A stretch of 64,000 nt of DNA. It comes from Alcaligenaceae bacterium. Lineage in GTDB: Bacteria > Pseudomonadota > Gammaproteobacteria > Burkholderiales > Burkholderiaceae_B. Within the stretch, counting starts at the first letter, position 1, and every line of letters starts with the position of its first letter. The position numbers and the translations under genes are program-made. Shown here piece after piece: positions 27,362 to 36,297 of this stretch. The DNA is taken from the NCBI GenBank assembly GCA_013416485.1, contig JACCEO010000001.1, forward strand, positions 124,001 to 188,000, written 5' to 3'. A model generated the notes under the pieces. That model searched no databases, was not told the DNA's origin, and saw nothing but the letters and a program-made list of their open reading frames with translations.

Positions 27362-28597
27362 ATGAAATCTTTACGTATATGGAGTCTGTTGCTGCTAGTG
27401 GCGCTCTTGTTGGCTTTGCCCACATTTATGTCAACATCACTCGTCAATGCGGCCATTCAAATGTTGATCGCGGCACTGTTTGCCAGTGCGTTTAACGTGC
27501 TGGCCGGGCAGGGCGGCATGCTGTCCTTCGGTCATGCAGCGTACTTTGGTATAGGCACTTTTGCCACTATTCATGCCATGAATGCTCTGGGTGGCACAGG
27601 CCTGTTTCCTGCGCCTTTGTTGCCACTGGTAGGGGCGTTTGCAGGTTGCTTGCTGGGTGTGGCTGCGGGGTGGTTTTCTACTCAGCGCAGTGGTGTTTAT
27701 TTTTCTATGATTACCCTGGCTTTGGCCGAGCTGCTGCACTCCTTGGCACCTCATCTGAAAGATTTTTTCGGTGGTGAGGGCGGGGTGTCGGCCATGCGCA
27801 TGCCGGCCTGGGGCATACAGTTTGCTACAGCCGTTGATGTGTATTACCTGACTTTGGCATGGGTGCTGATCTCTCTGGGCTTGTTGTATTTCCTGACACG
27901 CACCCCCTTGGGACGTCTATGCCAGGGCTTGCGTGAAAACAGTCATCGTCTGCGTTTCATGGGTTACAACGTGCATGCGCTACGCCTGATGGTGTTTACT
28001 GTGTCGGCTACGTTCTCGGGGATTGCAGGAGCTTTGCTTGCCTTGAACAACGAGGCGGCCAACTACGTTATTTTCGATATGAACCTTTCGGCTCAGGTAG
28101 TGCTTAACTCCTATATAGGCGGGATAAGTGCATTCTTCGGACCCGCCTTAGGTGCAGCGGTCATGACGTTCTTCGGTTATGCCGTATCAGATATGACACG
28201 TACTTGGCTGCTGTACCAAGGTGTGATTTTCATATTGGTCATGATGTTTATGCCGGCAGGCTTGTTCAGCATTGCCACCTGGTGGAGCGGTAACCGTGGC
28301 AAGCATGGCAAGGCCACGCTGTTACGGGTATTGGCCACCTGGATAGCAGGTTGTTTGATTGGGGCAGCGGGTTTCGTGTTTCTGGTCGAACTTCTGGCCA
28401 GCGTACTGGCTCAGGATTACCAGGCTTTGCTGGTTGACGGTGTTGATTGGCCTGCGGTGGCGCTGTTTGGTCAGCAATGGTTGCCAGGTGCAGTAGTTAC
28501 GTGGTTGAGTCCGTCAGTGCTGCTGGTGGCAGGCGTAACGCTAGTCCTTTTCGGCAGCCGAAAATGGCAGTCTCTGCGTGAGGAGAAAGCAGTATGA
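27362..28597 (+). CDS. Branched-chain-type ABC permease, LivM-like, with C-terminal extension
   Basis: 411 residues. Residues 1 to about 310 are a standard LivM permease (VLAGQGGMLSFGHAAYFGIG, ending near MPAGLF). About 95 further residues contain two extra hydrophobic segments (WIAGCLIGAAGFVFLVELL and SPSVLLVAGVTLVLFG), so this LivM likely has two additional membrane helices. It starts 5 bases after the LivH-like gene and its stop overlaps the next ATPase gene by 4 bases. Confidence 0.9.
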   Translation: MKSLRIWSLLLLVALLLALPTFMSTSLVNAAIQMLIAALFASAFNVLAGQGGMLSFGHAAYFGIGTFATIHAMNALGGTGLFPAPLLPLVGAFAGCLLGVAAGWFSTQRSGVYFSMITLALAELLHSLAPHLKDFFGGEGGVSAMRMPAWGIQFATAVDVYYLTLAWVLISLGLLYFLTRTPLGRLCQGLRENSHRLRFMGYNVHALRLMVFTVSATFSGIAGALLALNNEAANYVIFDMNLSAQVVLNSYIGGISAFFGPALGAAVMTFFGYAVSDMTRTWLLYQGVIFILVMMFMPAGLFSIATWWSGNRGKHGKATLLRVLATWIAGCLIGAAGFVFLVELLASVLAQDYQALLVDGVDWPAVALFGQQWLPGAVVTWLSPSVLLVAGVTLVLFGSRKWQSLREEKAV

Positions 28598-29373
28598 ATA
28601 CCACAATCACATCCTCCGGCACCAAGTCTGTGCTGACCTTGAACGATGTTCATAAGTCGTTTGGTGAGGCGCACATTATCCGTGGAGTCAACCTGGAACT
28701 GCACGAAGGTGAACGCCACGCCATCATAGGTCCCAATGGTGCTGGGAAATCGACCTTGTTTCATTTGATTTCGGGTCAGTTTCGCCCCTCTTCAGGCCAA
28801 ATCTTTCTGGGAGATTTGCCTATACATGGTTTGGAAGCCCGTGAAATCAATCGCCTGGGTATGGCTAGGTCATTTCAGATCACTAATATATTTCCCGGCT
28901 TAAGCGTATTTGAAAATTTGCGTTTCGGTGTCATGCGCCGTCATGGCTTGCAATATAACTTTTGGCGTCCAGCGTCGCGCTCGAAAAAGGTGACGCAAGA
29001 AACAGAGCAATTGCTTGAACAACTGCGCTTGACCAAGCAAAGTGACACCTTGGGCGGCGAGTTGTCTTATTCCGAGCAGCGCTCGCTGGAAATAGGCATG
29101 GCCTTGTCGTCGGATCCGAAAGTGTTGTTGTTGGATGAACCTATGGCAGGCATGTCGCGCGAGGAAACTGAATACACGGTAGGCCTGATACGCGAACTGA
29201 CGGTAGGTCGTTCGCTGATGATAGTAGAGCACGACATGGACGTGGTTTTTTCCTTGAGCGATCGCATTAGTGTATTGGTTTACGGCGAAATCATCGCTAC
29301 CGGTACTCCCGATGAAATTAGGGCAAACGCGCAAGTACAGGAAGCCTATCTGGGTACGGAGGTAGAAGCATGA
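28594..29373 (+). CDS. Branched-chain-type ABC ATPase, LivG-like
   Basis: 259 residues. Walker A GPNGAGKSTL, a LivG-type MARSFQITNIF Q-loop segment, a signature written LSYSEQRSLEIG and Walker B VLLLDEPMAGMS are present. The signature 'SYSEQ' departs from canonical LSGGQ, as is usual in LivG proteins. It overlaps the LivM-like and LivF-like genes by 4 bases each. Confidence 0.93.
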   Translation: MNTTITSSGTKSVLTLNDVHKSFGEAHIIRGVNLELHEGERHAIIGPNGAGKSTLFHLISGQFRPSSGQIFLGDLPIHGLEAREINRLGMARSFQITNIFPGLSVFENLRFGVMRRHGLQYNFWRPASRSKKVTQETEQLLEQLRLTKQSDTLGGELSYSEQRSLEIGMALSSDPKVLLLDEPMAGMSREETEYTVGLIRELTVGRSLMIVEHDMDVVFSLSDRISVLVYGEIIATGTPDEIRANAQVQEAYLGTEVEA

Positions 29374-30095
29374 GCCAGACATCCAAAACACCATTATTGT
29401 CAGTACGTGACCTGCATGCACACTATGGCAAGAGTCATATATTGCAAGGCGTCAACTTCGAAGTGGGGAGTGGCGAAGTCATGAGCTTGCTGGGCCGAAA
29501 TGGTTCCGGGCGCTCCACGACAATTAAGGCCATCATGGGATTGGTGCCACCCACGGCTGGTCAGGTTTTTCTGAATGGTAAAGACTTTGCCGGTATACAG
29601 CCTTACACCATTGCTCGTGCGGGTATTGCCTATGTGCCTGAAGAGCGCGAAGTCTTTGGCAACCTGACTGTGGATGAAAACCTGATCATGGGCATGCAGG
29701 GCGCGCGCGCGGATGCACCCCAGTGGACCATAGAGCAAATGTTCGACTACTTTCCTCGTTTGAAGGAAAGGCGCAATACCCAGGCGGGGAATCTGTCGGG
29801 TGGCGAGCAGCAAATGCTGACCATGTGCCGGTCCTTATTGGGCAACCCCAGGATCATACTGATAGACGAACCCACCGAGGGCCTGGCCCCTAAGGTAGTG
29901 ACCATAGTTGGCGAAGCCATACAAGATATACACCGCCGTGGCGTATCGGTGATTTTGGTTGAACAAAAATTGACCATAGCCTTGAAAATCTCTACTCAGG
30001 TTTGTTTATTGGGGCATGGGCATGTGGTTTTTAATGGTACACCAGAGGAACTTACGGGTAACCCACAGCTGTTGAAGGACTGGTTAGCGGTATGA
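29370..30095 (+). CDS. Branched-chain-type ABC ATPase, LivF-like, with Walker A Lys-to-Arg change
   Basis: 241 residues. The Walker A loop reads GRNGSGRSTT, the codon CGC giving Arg where nearly all ABC ATPases have Lys. The signature LSGGEQQML, Walker B IILIDEPTEGLAP and the switch region are otherwise normal for LivF. The change may weaken ATP hydrolysis at one of the two composite sites; paired with the intact LivG-like subunit the transporter could still work. It overlaps the next SDR gene by 4 bases (ATGA). Confidence 0.92.
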   Translation: MSQTSKTPLLSVRDLHAHYGKSHILQGVNFEVGSGEVMSLLGRNGSGRSTTIKAIMGLVPPTAGQVFLNGKDFAGIQPYTIARAGIAYVPEEREVFGNLTVDENLIMGMQGARADAPQWTIEQMFDYFPRLKERRNTQAGNLSGGEQQMLTMCRSLLGNPRIILIDEPTEGLAPKVVTIVGEAIQDIHRRGVSVILVEQKLTIALKISTQVCLLGHGHVVFNGTPEELTGNPQLLKDWLAV

Positions 30096-30916
30096 AAAAT
30101 ACGATGTCTGTCGACCTTTTGGCACGTTTGGCAAAAGGCAAATCATTCATGGAACTTGCCGGTAAAGTGGTATTGATTACCGGGGCCGGCAGTGGCTTGG
30201 GCTATGCGATGGCGCAGGCCTTTGCTGCTACGGGCGCCAGGTTGGCATTGCTGGATATCAGTAAGGTAGGCTTAGAACAGTGTCGCGCACAGTTGCTGTC
30301 GGTATTTCCAGATTTGTCTGTACAGATCTATGTGGCGTCAGTCACTGATGAGCAGGCTGTGCATGCAGCGGTTGCACAGGCTCAAGCGACATTTGGTGGC
30401 ATTGATGTCTTGTTGAACAACGCTGGCATTGCTATGAATCAACCCACCCATGAGCTGTCTGGCGCCGATTGGCGCAAGACCATTGATATCAATGTGAATG
30501 GGGTGTTTTATTGCGCACAGGCCGTGGCTCAGGGCATGATCGCTCAGGGGCAGGGGGTCATACTGAATATTTCTTCCATGTACGGCCAAGTGGCCGCACC
30601 CGAGCGTGCGGCTTATTGCACCAGCAAGGCGGCCGTCAGTATGTTGACCAAGGTGCTGGCTATTGAGTGGGGTAAACAGGGTTTGCGTGTCAATGCAATT
30701 GCCCCTGGTTATGTGAAAACTGCGCTGGTGGATCAGTTGGTTGCCGCCGGGCGCATGGATCTTGATGTCTTGACCAAGCGCACACCCTCTGGGCGTTTGG
30801 GCGAGTCCCACGAAGTGGCAACCCTAGCTTTATTCCTAGCGTCAGAACACGCCTCATTTATTAACGGTCAGGTCATTGTGGCTGATGGCGGCTGGTCTGC
30901 CTACAGCTATATCTAA
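30092..30916 (+). CDS. Short-chain dehydrogenase/reductase (classical SDR)
   Basis: 274 residues with a roughly 20-residue N-terminal extension before the core. TGAGSGLG (30-37), S161 or S162, Y175 and K179 (YCTSK) form the cofactor loop and catalytic set, and NNAG follows strand 4. D55 after strand 2 (ALLDIS) points to NAD. Translation is coupled to the ATPase gene by a 4-base overlap, so the enzyme is made with the importer. With the SDR at 24039 the cluster has two alcohol/ketone oxidoreductases, perhaps for two successive oxidations or two stereoisomers. Confidence 0.9.
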   Translation: MKNTMSVDLLARLAKGKSFMELAGKVVLITGAGSGLGYAMAQAFAATGARLALLDISKVGLEQCRAQLLSVFPDLSVQIYVASVTDEQAVHAAVAQAQATFGGIDVLLNNAGIAMNQPTHELSGADWRKTIDINVNGVFYCAQAVAQGMIAQGQGVILNISSMYGQVAAPERAAYCTSKAAVSMLTKVLAIEWGKQGLRVNAIAPGYVKTALVDQLVAAGRMDLDVLTKRTPSGRLGESHEVATLALFLASEHASFINGQVIVADGGWSAYSYI

Positions 30917-30950
30917 ATCGTTGTATCTATCCCATCAGGAGATAAAACTC

Positions 30951-33143
30951 ATGTCAGAAACAATTGCGTTGTCCCCTACTTCGAAGTGGGTAGAGTTGCG
31001 CACTACCGAAGCCGACTGGCAGCAGGCCGATCCCAAATTGTTGGGTACTTTGCTGTCACATTTGCACTTGATACGCGCTTTTGAAGAAACCGTAGTTGAC
31101 CTAGCGATGGAAGGTCTGGTTCATGGTCCAGCACACTCTAGCATAGGCCAAGAGGGTGGGGCTGCCGGGTCTATAGTGCCGTTGACTGGCGCTGATCAGA
31201 TCAACGGCTCTCACCGTGGCCACCATCAGTTTTTAAGCAAAGCATTGGGTTATATCACACCGGATGGCATAGACCCCAAGGCTGGACTAGCATCAGAAGT
31301 GGACGTCCTGTTGCAGCGTACTTTGGCGGAAATCCTGGGTTTGTCACAAGGGTTTTGTCGCGGCCGTGGCGGTTCCATGCACTTGCGTTGGGACGACGCC
31401 GGCGTTTTGGGCACCAATGCCATTGTTGGTGGCGGGGTGCCATTGGCTGCCGGTGCAGCATGGGCGCACAAGCATGCTGGTACTGACGCGGTAGCCGTTA
31501 CCTATTTTGGTGATGGTGCAGTCAACATAGGTTCGGTGCTGGAAACTATGAATCTGGCTGCGGTATGGAAATTGCCTTTGTGCTTCTTTATCGAAAACAA
31601 TGGCTATGCTGTATCCACCAATGTGAATGAAGCCACTGCTGAACCACGCTTGTCGGCACGCGGCTTGGCTTTCAATATCCCTAGTTGGAAAGTTGACGGT
31701 ATGGACCCATTAGCGGTTCATCTGGCCATGGAAGAGGCGTTGGCGCATATGCGTGCGGGCAATGGCCCCACTATTATCGAGGCGGATGTTTACCGTTTTT
31801 TTCATCAGAACGGCGGTTTTCCTGGTAGTGCCTTTGGTTACCGGAGCAAAGAAGAAGAACACGCCTGGCGTGAACGCGACCCTCTGGATCTATTGGGGCG
31901 CCGCATGCAAGAGCGCGGGCTGATCACCCAAGAAGAAATCGCGTCATTGCGAGCCACTATGCAGGCCTCTATGGCGCAGGCGGTTGCTGCGTTGACGGAA
32001 GTGGACCCTGCCAGCAAAGCGGGAAAAAAACGCATACGTCCCGAATTGTGGCCAGAACCGGGCTTTCGTGATGTGGGTATGCGCGGTGACCTTAGCGAGT
32101 TGGCAGGCGCACGCACCGAAGAGCAAGACAGCTTCCAAGGCAAGCTGGAAAATCGTAAATTCATTGACCTGGTCGCCGATGTCATGGAGCGTCGCATGGA
32201 AACGGATCGCGGCGTCGTGGTCATGGGCGAAGACGTACACCGCCTGAAGGGCGGCACCAACGGCGCCACACGTGGCCTAAAAGACAAATTCCCTGATCGG
32301 ATACTGGGTACGCCCATCAGTGAAAATGCTTTTGTGGGCCTGGGTGGCGGTATGGCGATGGATGGACGTTATAAACCTGTTGTCGAGTTCATGTACCCGG
32401 ATTTCATGTGGGTGGCTGCGGATCAGGTATTCAACCAAATTGGCAAGGCGCGCCATATGTTTGGCGGCGATATCGATATGCCACTGGTGTTGCGCACCAA
32501 AGTCGCCATGGGTACTGGTTATGGTTCTCAGCACTCTATGGACCCGGCTGGTATTTTTGCAACCAGCCCAGGTTGGCGCATAGTGGCAGCGTCTACGCCG
32601 TTTGACTACGTGGGCTTGATGAATGCCGCCTTGGCGCTGAAAGATCCTGTACTGGTAATAGAGCATGTGGATCTTTACGCCTCTAGTGGCCCAGCTCCTG
32701 TGGATGACCTGGATTACCAAATTCCTTTTGGTAAAGCAGCGGTACGCCGTAGTGGTAAAGATCTGACGGTGTTGACGTATTTGTCCATGGTAGCCCATGC
32801 GTTAGAAGCAGTGGAACAAACCGGTGTGGATGCCGATGTTATTGACTTACGTTGGCTGGATCGTGCCAGTCTGGATTGGGACACCATAGGCGCAAGCATA
32901 CGCAAGACCAATAATGTCTTGATCGTAGAACAGGGCGCTCAAGGTACATCGTATGGCGGCTGGTTATCGGATGAAATCCAGCAGCGCTTCTTTGACTGGC
33001 TGGACCAGCCCGTGCAGCGCGTCACTGGCGGCGAGGCATCACCCAGTATTTCCAAGGTGTTGGAGCGTGCGGCATGCGCTCGTACCGAAGAAGTGGTCGA
33101 GGGTCTGAAGCAGACCATGCAAAATCTGGGCGTAAGCCTTTAA
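30951..33143 (+). CDS. 2-oxo acid/acetoin dehydrogenase-type E1, fused alpha and beta subunits
   Basis: 730 residues from the ATG at 30951, which has AGGAGA 8 bases ahead. Residues about 30-350 are E1-alpha: RGGSMH, then the thiamine-diphosphate motif GDG (187-189) ending at NN (216-217). Residues about 395-730 are E1-beta (VMGEDV, then GLGGGMAMDGRYKPVVEFMYPDF). The alpha part resembles the AcoA branch of E1 proteins (HRGHxQ, GxGGSMH, GTNAIVGGG). The two chains are separate in most acetoin, pyruvate and branched-chain complexes. It should decarboxylate or cleave a keto substrate and acylate the E2 lipoyl group. E2 and E3 follow. Confidence 0.88.
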   Translation: MSETIALSPTSKWVELRTTEADWQQADPKLLGTLLSHLHLIRAFEETVVDLAMEGLVHGPAHSSIGQEGGAAGSIVPLTGADQINGSHRGHHQFLSKALGYITPDGIDPKAGLASEVDVLLQRTLAEILGLSQGFCRGRGGSMHLRWDDAGVLGTNAIVGGGVPLAAGAAWAHKHAGTDAVAVTYFGDGAVNIGSVLETMNLAAVWKLPLCFFIENNGYAVSTNVNEATAEPRLSARGLAFNIPSWKVDGMDPLAVHLAMEEALAHMRAGNGPTIIEADVYRFFHQNGGFPGSAFGYRSKEEEHAWRERDPLDLLGRRMQERGLITQEEIASLRATMQASMAQAVAALTEVDPASKAGKKRIRPELWPEPGFRDVGMRGDLSELAGARTEEQDSFQGKLENRKFIDLVADVMERRMETDRGVVVMGEDVHRLKGGTNGATRGLKDKFPDRILGTPISENAFVGLGGGMAMDGRYKPVVEFMYPDFMWVAADQVFNQIGKARHMFGGDIDMPLVLRTKVAMGTGYGSQHSMDPAGIFATSPGWRIVAASTPFDYVGLMNAALALKDPVLVIEHVDLYASSGPAPVDDLDYQIPFGKAAVRRSGKDLTVLTYLSMVAHALEAVEQTGVDADVIDLRWLDRASLDWDTIGASIRKTNNVLIVEQGAQGTSYGGWLSDEIQQRFFDWLDQPVQRVTGGEASPSISKVLERAACARTEEVVEGLKQTMQNLGVSL

Positions 33144-33159
33144 CCTCAAGGAGGATGGT

Positions 33160-33645
33160 ATGAAATTTGAAATGACCGCACCCTTGGAAGTGGGGATAGC
33201 CTGTCGCGATCTGGCTGGATTGCGTAATTTTTATGAAGACCTGCTGGGTTTCACATTTATTAGCGAGTTTGTGGTACCAGCTGATAAGTCTGAACCTTCA
33301 GGCTTGTCGGCGGACGGGTATACCGTGGTACGGCTGCAAACCTCGTATGGTGAACGCATCAAACTGTTGGCGCCTAATGTGCCTGTAACAGCAACCGGGG
33401 CTCCAGCCTACATACTTGATCAGCCCGGCGCAATATATCTGACCTTTATCGTGGCTGACATCAACGCCGCCATCAAGCGTCTGCTGGATGCAGGCACCAA
33501 GTTCATGACGGGCAATGAACGTGTCGAGGTCAGGCCTGGTGTCTACTTGGCTTTTTGCCGCGATCCAGAAGGTAATGTGCTGGAACTCGTGCAATATGAG
33601 GACATAGCCAGCTATCGCGCCGATTTGCAAAAAAGGAAAGACTGA
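33160..33645 (+). CDS. VOC (glyoxalase/bleomycin-resistance fold) protein
   Basis: 161 residues, two beta-alpha-beta-beta-beta units as in the VOC superfamily (FYEDLLGF, then CRDPEGNVLELVQYE). The C-terminal metal-type glutamate in NVLELVQ is present, but the places usually held by His appear as Glu (LEVGIACRD) and Tyr (IYLTFIVAD), so metal binding may be altered. It sits between E1 and E2 with 16 and 1 bases of spacing, so it is clearly part of the operon. It may isomerise, epimerise or bind an intermediate; function unknown. Confidence 0.85.
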   Translation: MKFEMTAPLEVGIACRDLAGLRNFYEDLLGFTFISEFVVPADKSEPSGLSADGYTVVRLQTSYGERIKLLAPNVPVTATGAPAYILDQPGAIYLTFIVADINAAIKRLLDAGTKFMTGNERVEVRPGVYLAFCRDPEGNVLELVQYEDIASYRADLQKRKD

Positions 33646-33646
33646 T

Positions 33647-34888
33647 ATGGCGATACTTATTCGCATGCCTGAAGTGGCTGCCAACACCACGTCGGCCATT
33701 ATCGTGACCTGGAGCAAAAACGAAGGTGATCAGGTCGCCGTGGGTGATTGCTTGGCTGAAATCGAAACTGAAAAGGCGGTGATTGAGTTTGCCGCTGACC
33801 AGGCGGGAATACTGGGCAAAATACTAGGCGCTGCTGGCCAAGACATAGACGTAGGTGCTCCGATTGCAGTGTTGTTCGAAGCCGATGAAAAAGACGTCGA
33901 TATTGATGCCTTGCTGGCTAAAGAAGGGTTGGCTGCAGATGCAGCTTCGTCTGAAGGGCAGCCGGTTGCGACGGTGCTATCCACACCTGAGTTACAGTCC
34001 ACACCAGAGGCAATACAGGCCCAGCAATCTGGTAAGCGCATTTTTGCCAGCCCACTGGCGCGTCGCTTGGCCAGGGATGCTGGCATAGACCTGAGCACCT
34101 TGACCGGTAGCGGTCCACATGGACGCATAATTAAGCGTGATATGCAGGCTGCAATAGTGAAAACAACCGCAGTGCAAGCTGTGTCAGTAGCGGCTAGGGA
34201 CACCGTGCAAAACTATACGGAAATCCCACACTCCAACATGCGACGCACAATTGCGCGACGTTTGTCGGAAAGTAAAGCCACTATTCCACATTTTTACCTG
34301 AATGCTGATTGCTACATGGATAGCTTGTTGGCCTTACGTACTCAGATTAATACAGGTGGGACATGTAAGATTTCAGTCAATGACATTATTGTGAAAGCGG
34401 TAGGTGCCGCCCTGCGCGAGCTGCCTGAAATGAATGTCAGCTGGACAGAAGAGGCATTGCGTCGCTACAACACCATAGATATTGCCGTGGCAGTGTCTAC
34501 CGATACAGGCTTGATTACGCCTGTAGTTCCTGCTGTAGACACCAAGCCAATATCGGTGATTGCCTCTAGCATTGTGGACTTGGCCACGCGTGCACGTGCA
34601 GGCAAGTTGGCTCCGCACGAATATCAGGGCGGCAGCTTCACTGTCAGTAACCTGGGCATGTTCGGTGTCACCGAGTTTTCTGCCATTATCAATCCGCCTC
34701 AAGCCGCCATATTGGCCGTAGGTGCCGTTGAGCAGCGACCTGTAGTCACGGACGGCGAGCTGCGGGTTGGATCTGTCATGACCGTAACCTTGTCTGTGGA
34801 TCATCGTGCTATCGATGGTTCGCTGGCAGCGCAGTGGTTGGCTGTTTTCAAGCGGATAATTGAAAATCCCTTGTCTGCTCTGATTTGA
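33647..34888 (+). CDS. Dihydrolipoamide acyltransferase (E2) of the 2-oxo acid/acetoin-type complex
   Basis: 413 residues in the usual order. A lipoyl domain (1-80) carries lipoyl-lysine K43 in ETEKAV. A linker is followed by a peripheral-subunit-binding domain (ASPLARRLARDAGIDL, near 130-165) and the catalytic domain with H386 and D390 in VDHRAIDG. It accepts the acyl group from E1 and passes it to coenzyme A. There is a single lipoyl domain, as in many acetoin and branched-chain complexes. It begins 1 base after the VOC gene ends. Confidence 0.93.
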   Translation: MAILIRMPEVAANTTSAIIVTWSKNEGDQVAVGDCLAEIETEKAVIEFAADQAGILGKILGAAGQDIDVGAPIAVLFEADEKDVDIDALLAKEGLAADAASSEGQPVATVLSTPELQSTPEAIQAQQSGKRIFASPLARRLARDAGIDLSTLTGSGPHGRIIKRDMQAAIVKTTAVQAVSVAARDTVQNYTEIPHSNMRRTIARRLSESKATIPHFYLNADCYMDSLLALRTQINTGGTCKISVNDIIVKAVGAALRELPEMNVSWTEEALRRYNTIDIAVAVSTDTGLITPVVPAVDTKPISVIASSIVDLATRARAGKLAPHEYQGGSFTVSNLGMFGVTEFSAIINPPQAAILAVGAVEQRPVVTDGELRVGSVMTVTLSVDHRAIDGSLAAQWLAVFKRIIENPLSALI

Positions 34889-34895
34889 GTTTGTG

Positions 34896-36287
34896 ATGAA
34901 ACATACTGAATTTGATGTCGTGATCGTGGGTGGTGGGCCCGGTGGGTATGTGGCGGCTATTCGTGCCGCACAACTGGGATTGCGCACCGCCTTGGTGGAA
35001 AAATTCCAATTAGGTGGTATCTGCCTGAATTGGGGCTGTATTCCCACCAAGGCTTTGCTGCGCTCTGCCGACGTGTTGCGTTTAGTGCGCTCGGCAGCGC
35101 AATTTGGTGTCAAGGTTGAAACACCCAGCGTAGATTTACCTGCGATGGTGGCGCGTTCACGTGCTGTGGCGACACAACTGCAGCGCGGCGTAGGCCATTT
35201 AATGAAAAAAAATGGCATTACTGTTTTTAATGCCCATGCAAGCTTGGCTGAGCCTGGTCGCTTGCGTCTAGAGGGCGACAAAGACGTAAGTGAACTTACC
35301 GCAAAGCACATTGTGCTGGCAACCGGCGCGCGTGCGCGTACATTGCCAGGCCTGGAGGCTGATGCGCAAAGCGTATGGTATTACCGTGAGGCCCTGACAC
35401 CAACCCACGTGCCTAAGCGTTTGTTGGTCATAGGCTCTGGTGCCATAGGCATAGAATTCGCTAGCTTCTACCATGCCTTGGGTTCAGAAGTGCATGTGGT
35501 TGAAATGGCAAATTGCGTTCTGCCGGGTGAGGATCATGAAATATCCGCTTATGTCGGTGATGCCTTGACCAAACAGGGCATGAAACTGCATCTGGGGCAT
35601 GGGATAGCCAATACTCAGCGTAAGGGGCTGGCATGGCAGGTGACGCTGTCTGATGCACAGGCCACTACTCTGGATGTGGACGTTATCCTAGTGGCCGTGG
35701 GTATTGTTGGTAATGTGGAAGGCCTGGGGCTGGAAACGACGCGAGTGAAGGTCGACAATACTCATATCATTACTGATGGCTATGGTGCTACCGACCAGCC
35801 AGGGGTATATGCTATTGGTGATGTGGCTGGTGCACCCTGGTTGGCACACAAGGCATCCCACGAGGCCTTGGTCTGTATAGAGAAAATTGCGGGTCTGGAT
35901 CCTCAGCCGATAGACATCAGCCGGGTCCCAGCGTGCACCTATAGCTATCCTCAGGTGGCCCATGTGGGGCTGACGGAAAAGCAAGCACGAGCAGATGGGC
36001 ATACAGTACGTGTCGGCAAATTTCCGTTTGCCGCCAATGGCAAGGCGATTGCATTGGGAGCGACCGAAGGGTTTGTGAAGGTGGTCATGGACGCGAGCTC
36101 CGGCGAGTTGCTGGGTGCCCATATGGTGGGTGAGGAAGTCACCGAAATGATCCAAGGCTATGTGGTTGCCACCGAGCTGGAAACTACAGAAGTGGATCTG
36201 ATGCGCACTATTTTCCCCCATCCTACGCAATCCGAGGCGATGCACGAAGCCGTGCTATCTGCCTACGACAGAGCCTTACATATTTAA
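34896..36287 (+). CDS. Dihydrolipoyl dehydrogenase (E3)
   Basis: 463 residues from the ATG at 34896; a GTG directly before it (34893) could also serve. The FAD motif VVIVGGGPGGYVAA, the redox disulfide CLNWGC (about 43-48), the NAD motif IGSGAIGIEF and the C-terminal HPTQSEAMHE base all fit lipoamide dehydrogenase. It reoxidises the E2 lipoyl group with NAD. Having its own E3 suggests that the complex is regulated independently of the housekeeping pyruvate and oxoglutarate complexes. Confidence 0.93.
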   Translation: MKHTEFDVVIVGGGPGGYVAAIRAAQLGLRTALVEKFQLGGICLNWGCIPTKALLRSADVLRLVRSAAQFGVKVETPSVDLPAMVARSRAVATQLQRGVGHLMKKNGITVFNAHASLAEPGRLRLEGDKDVSELTAKHIVLATGARARTLPGLEADAQSVWYYREALTPTHVPKRLLVIGSGAIGIEFASFYHALGSEVHVVEMANCVLPGEDHEISAYVGDALTKQGMKLHLGHGIANTQRKGLAWQVTLSDAQATTLDVDVILVAVGIVGNVEGLGLETTRVKVDNTHIITDGYGATDQPGVYAIGDVAGAPWLAHKASHEALVCIEKIAGLDPQPIDISRVPACTYSYPQVAHVGLTEKQARADGHTVRVGKFPFAANGKAIALGATEGFVKVVMDASSGELLGAHMVGEEVTEMIQGYVVATELETTEVDLMRTIFPHPTQSEAMHEAVLSAYDRALHI

Positions 36288-36297
36288 GGAGGATGCC

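Noticed and set aside
34373-35311. 312-codon open frame on the minus strand across E2 and E3
   Set aside because: Shadow of two strongly supported genes; composition is low-complexity and no family features are seen.
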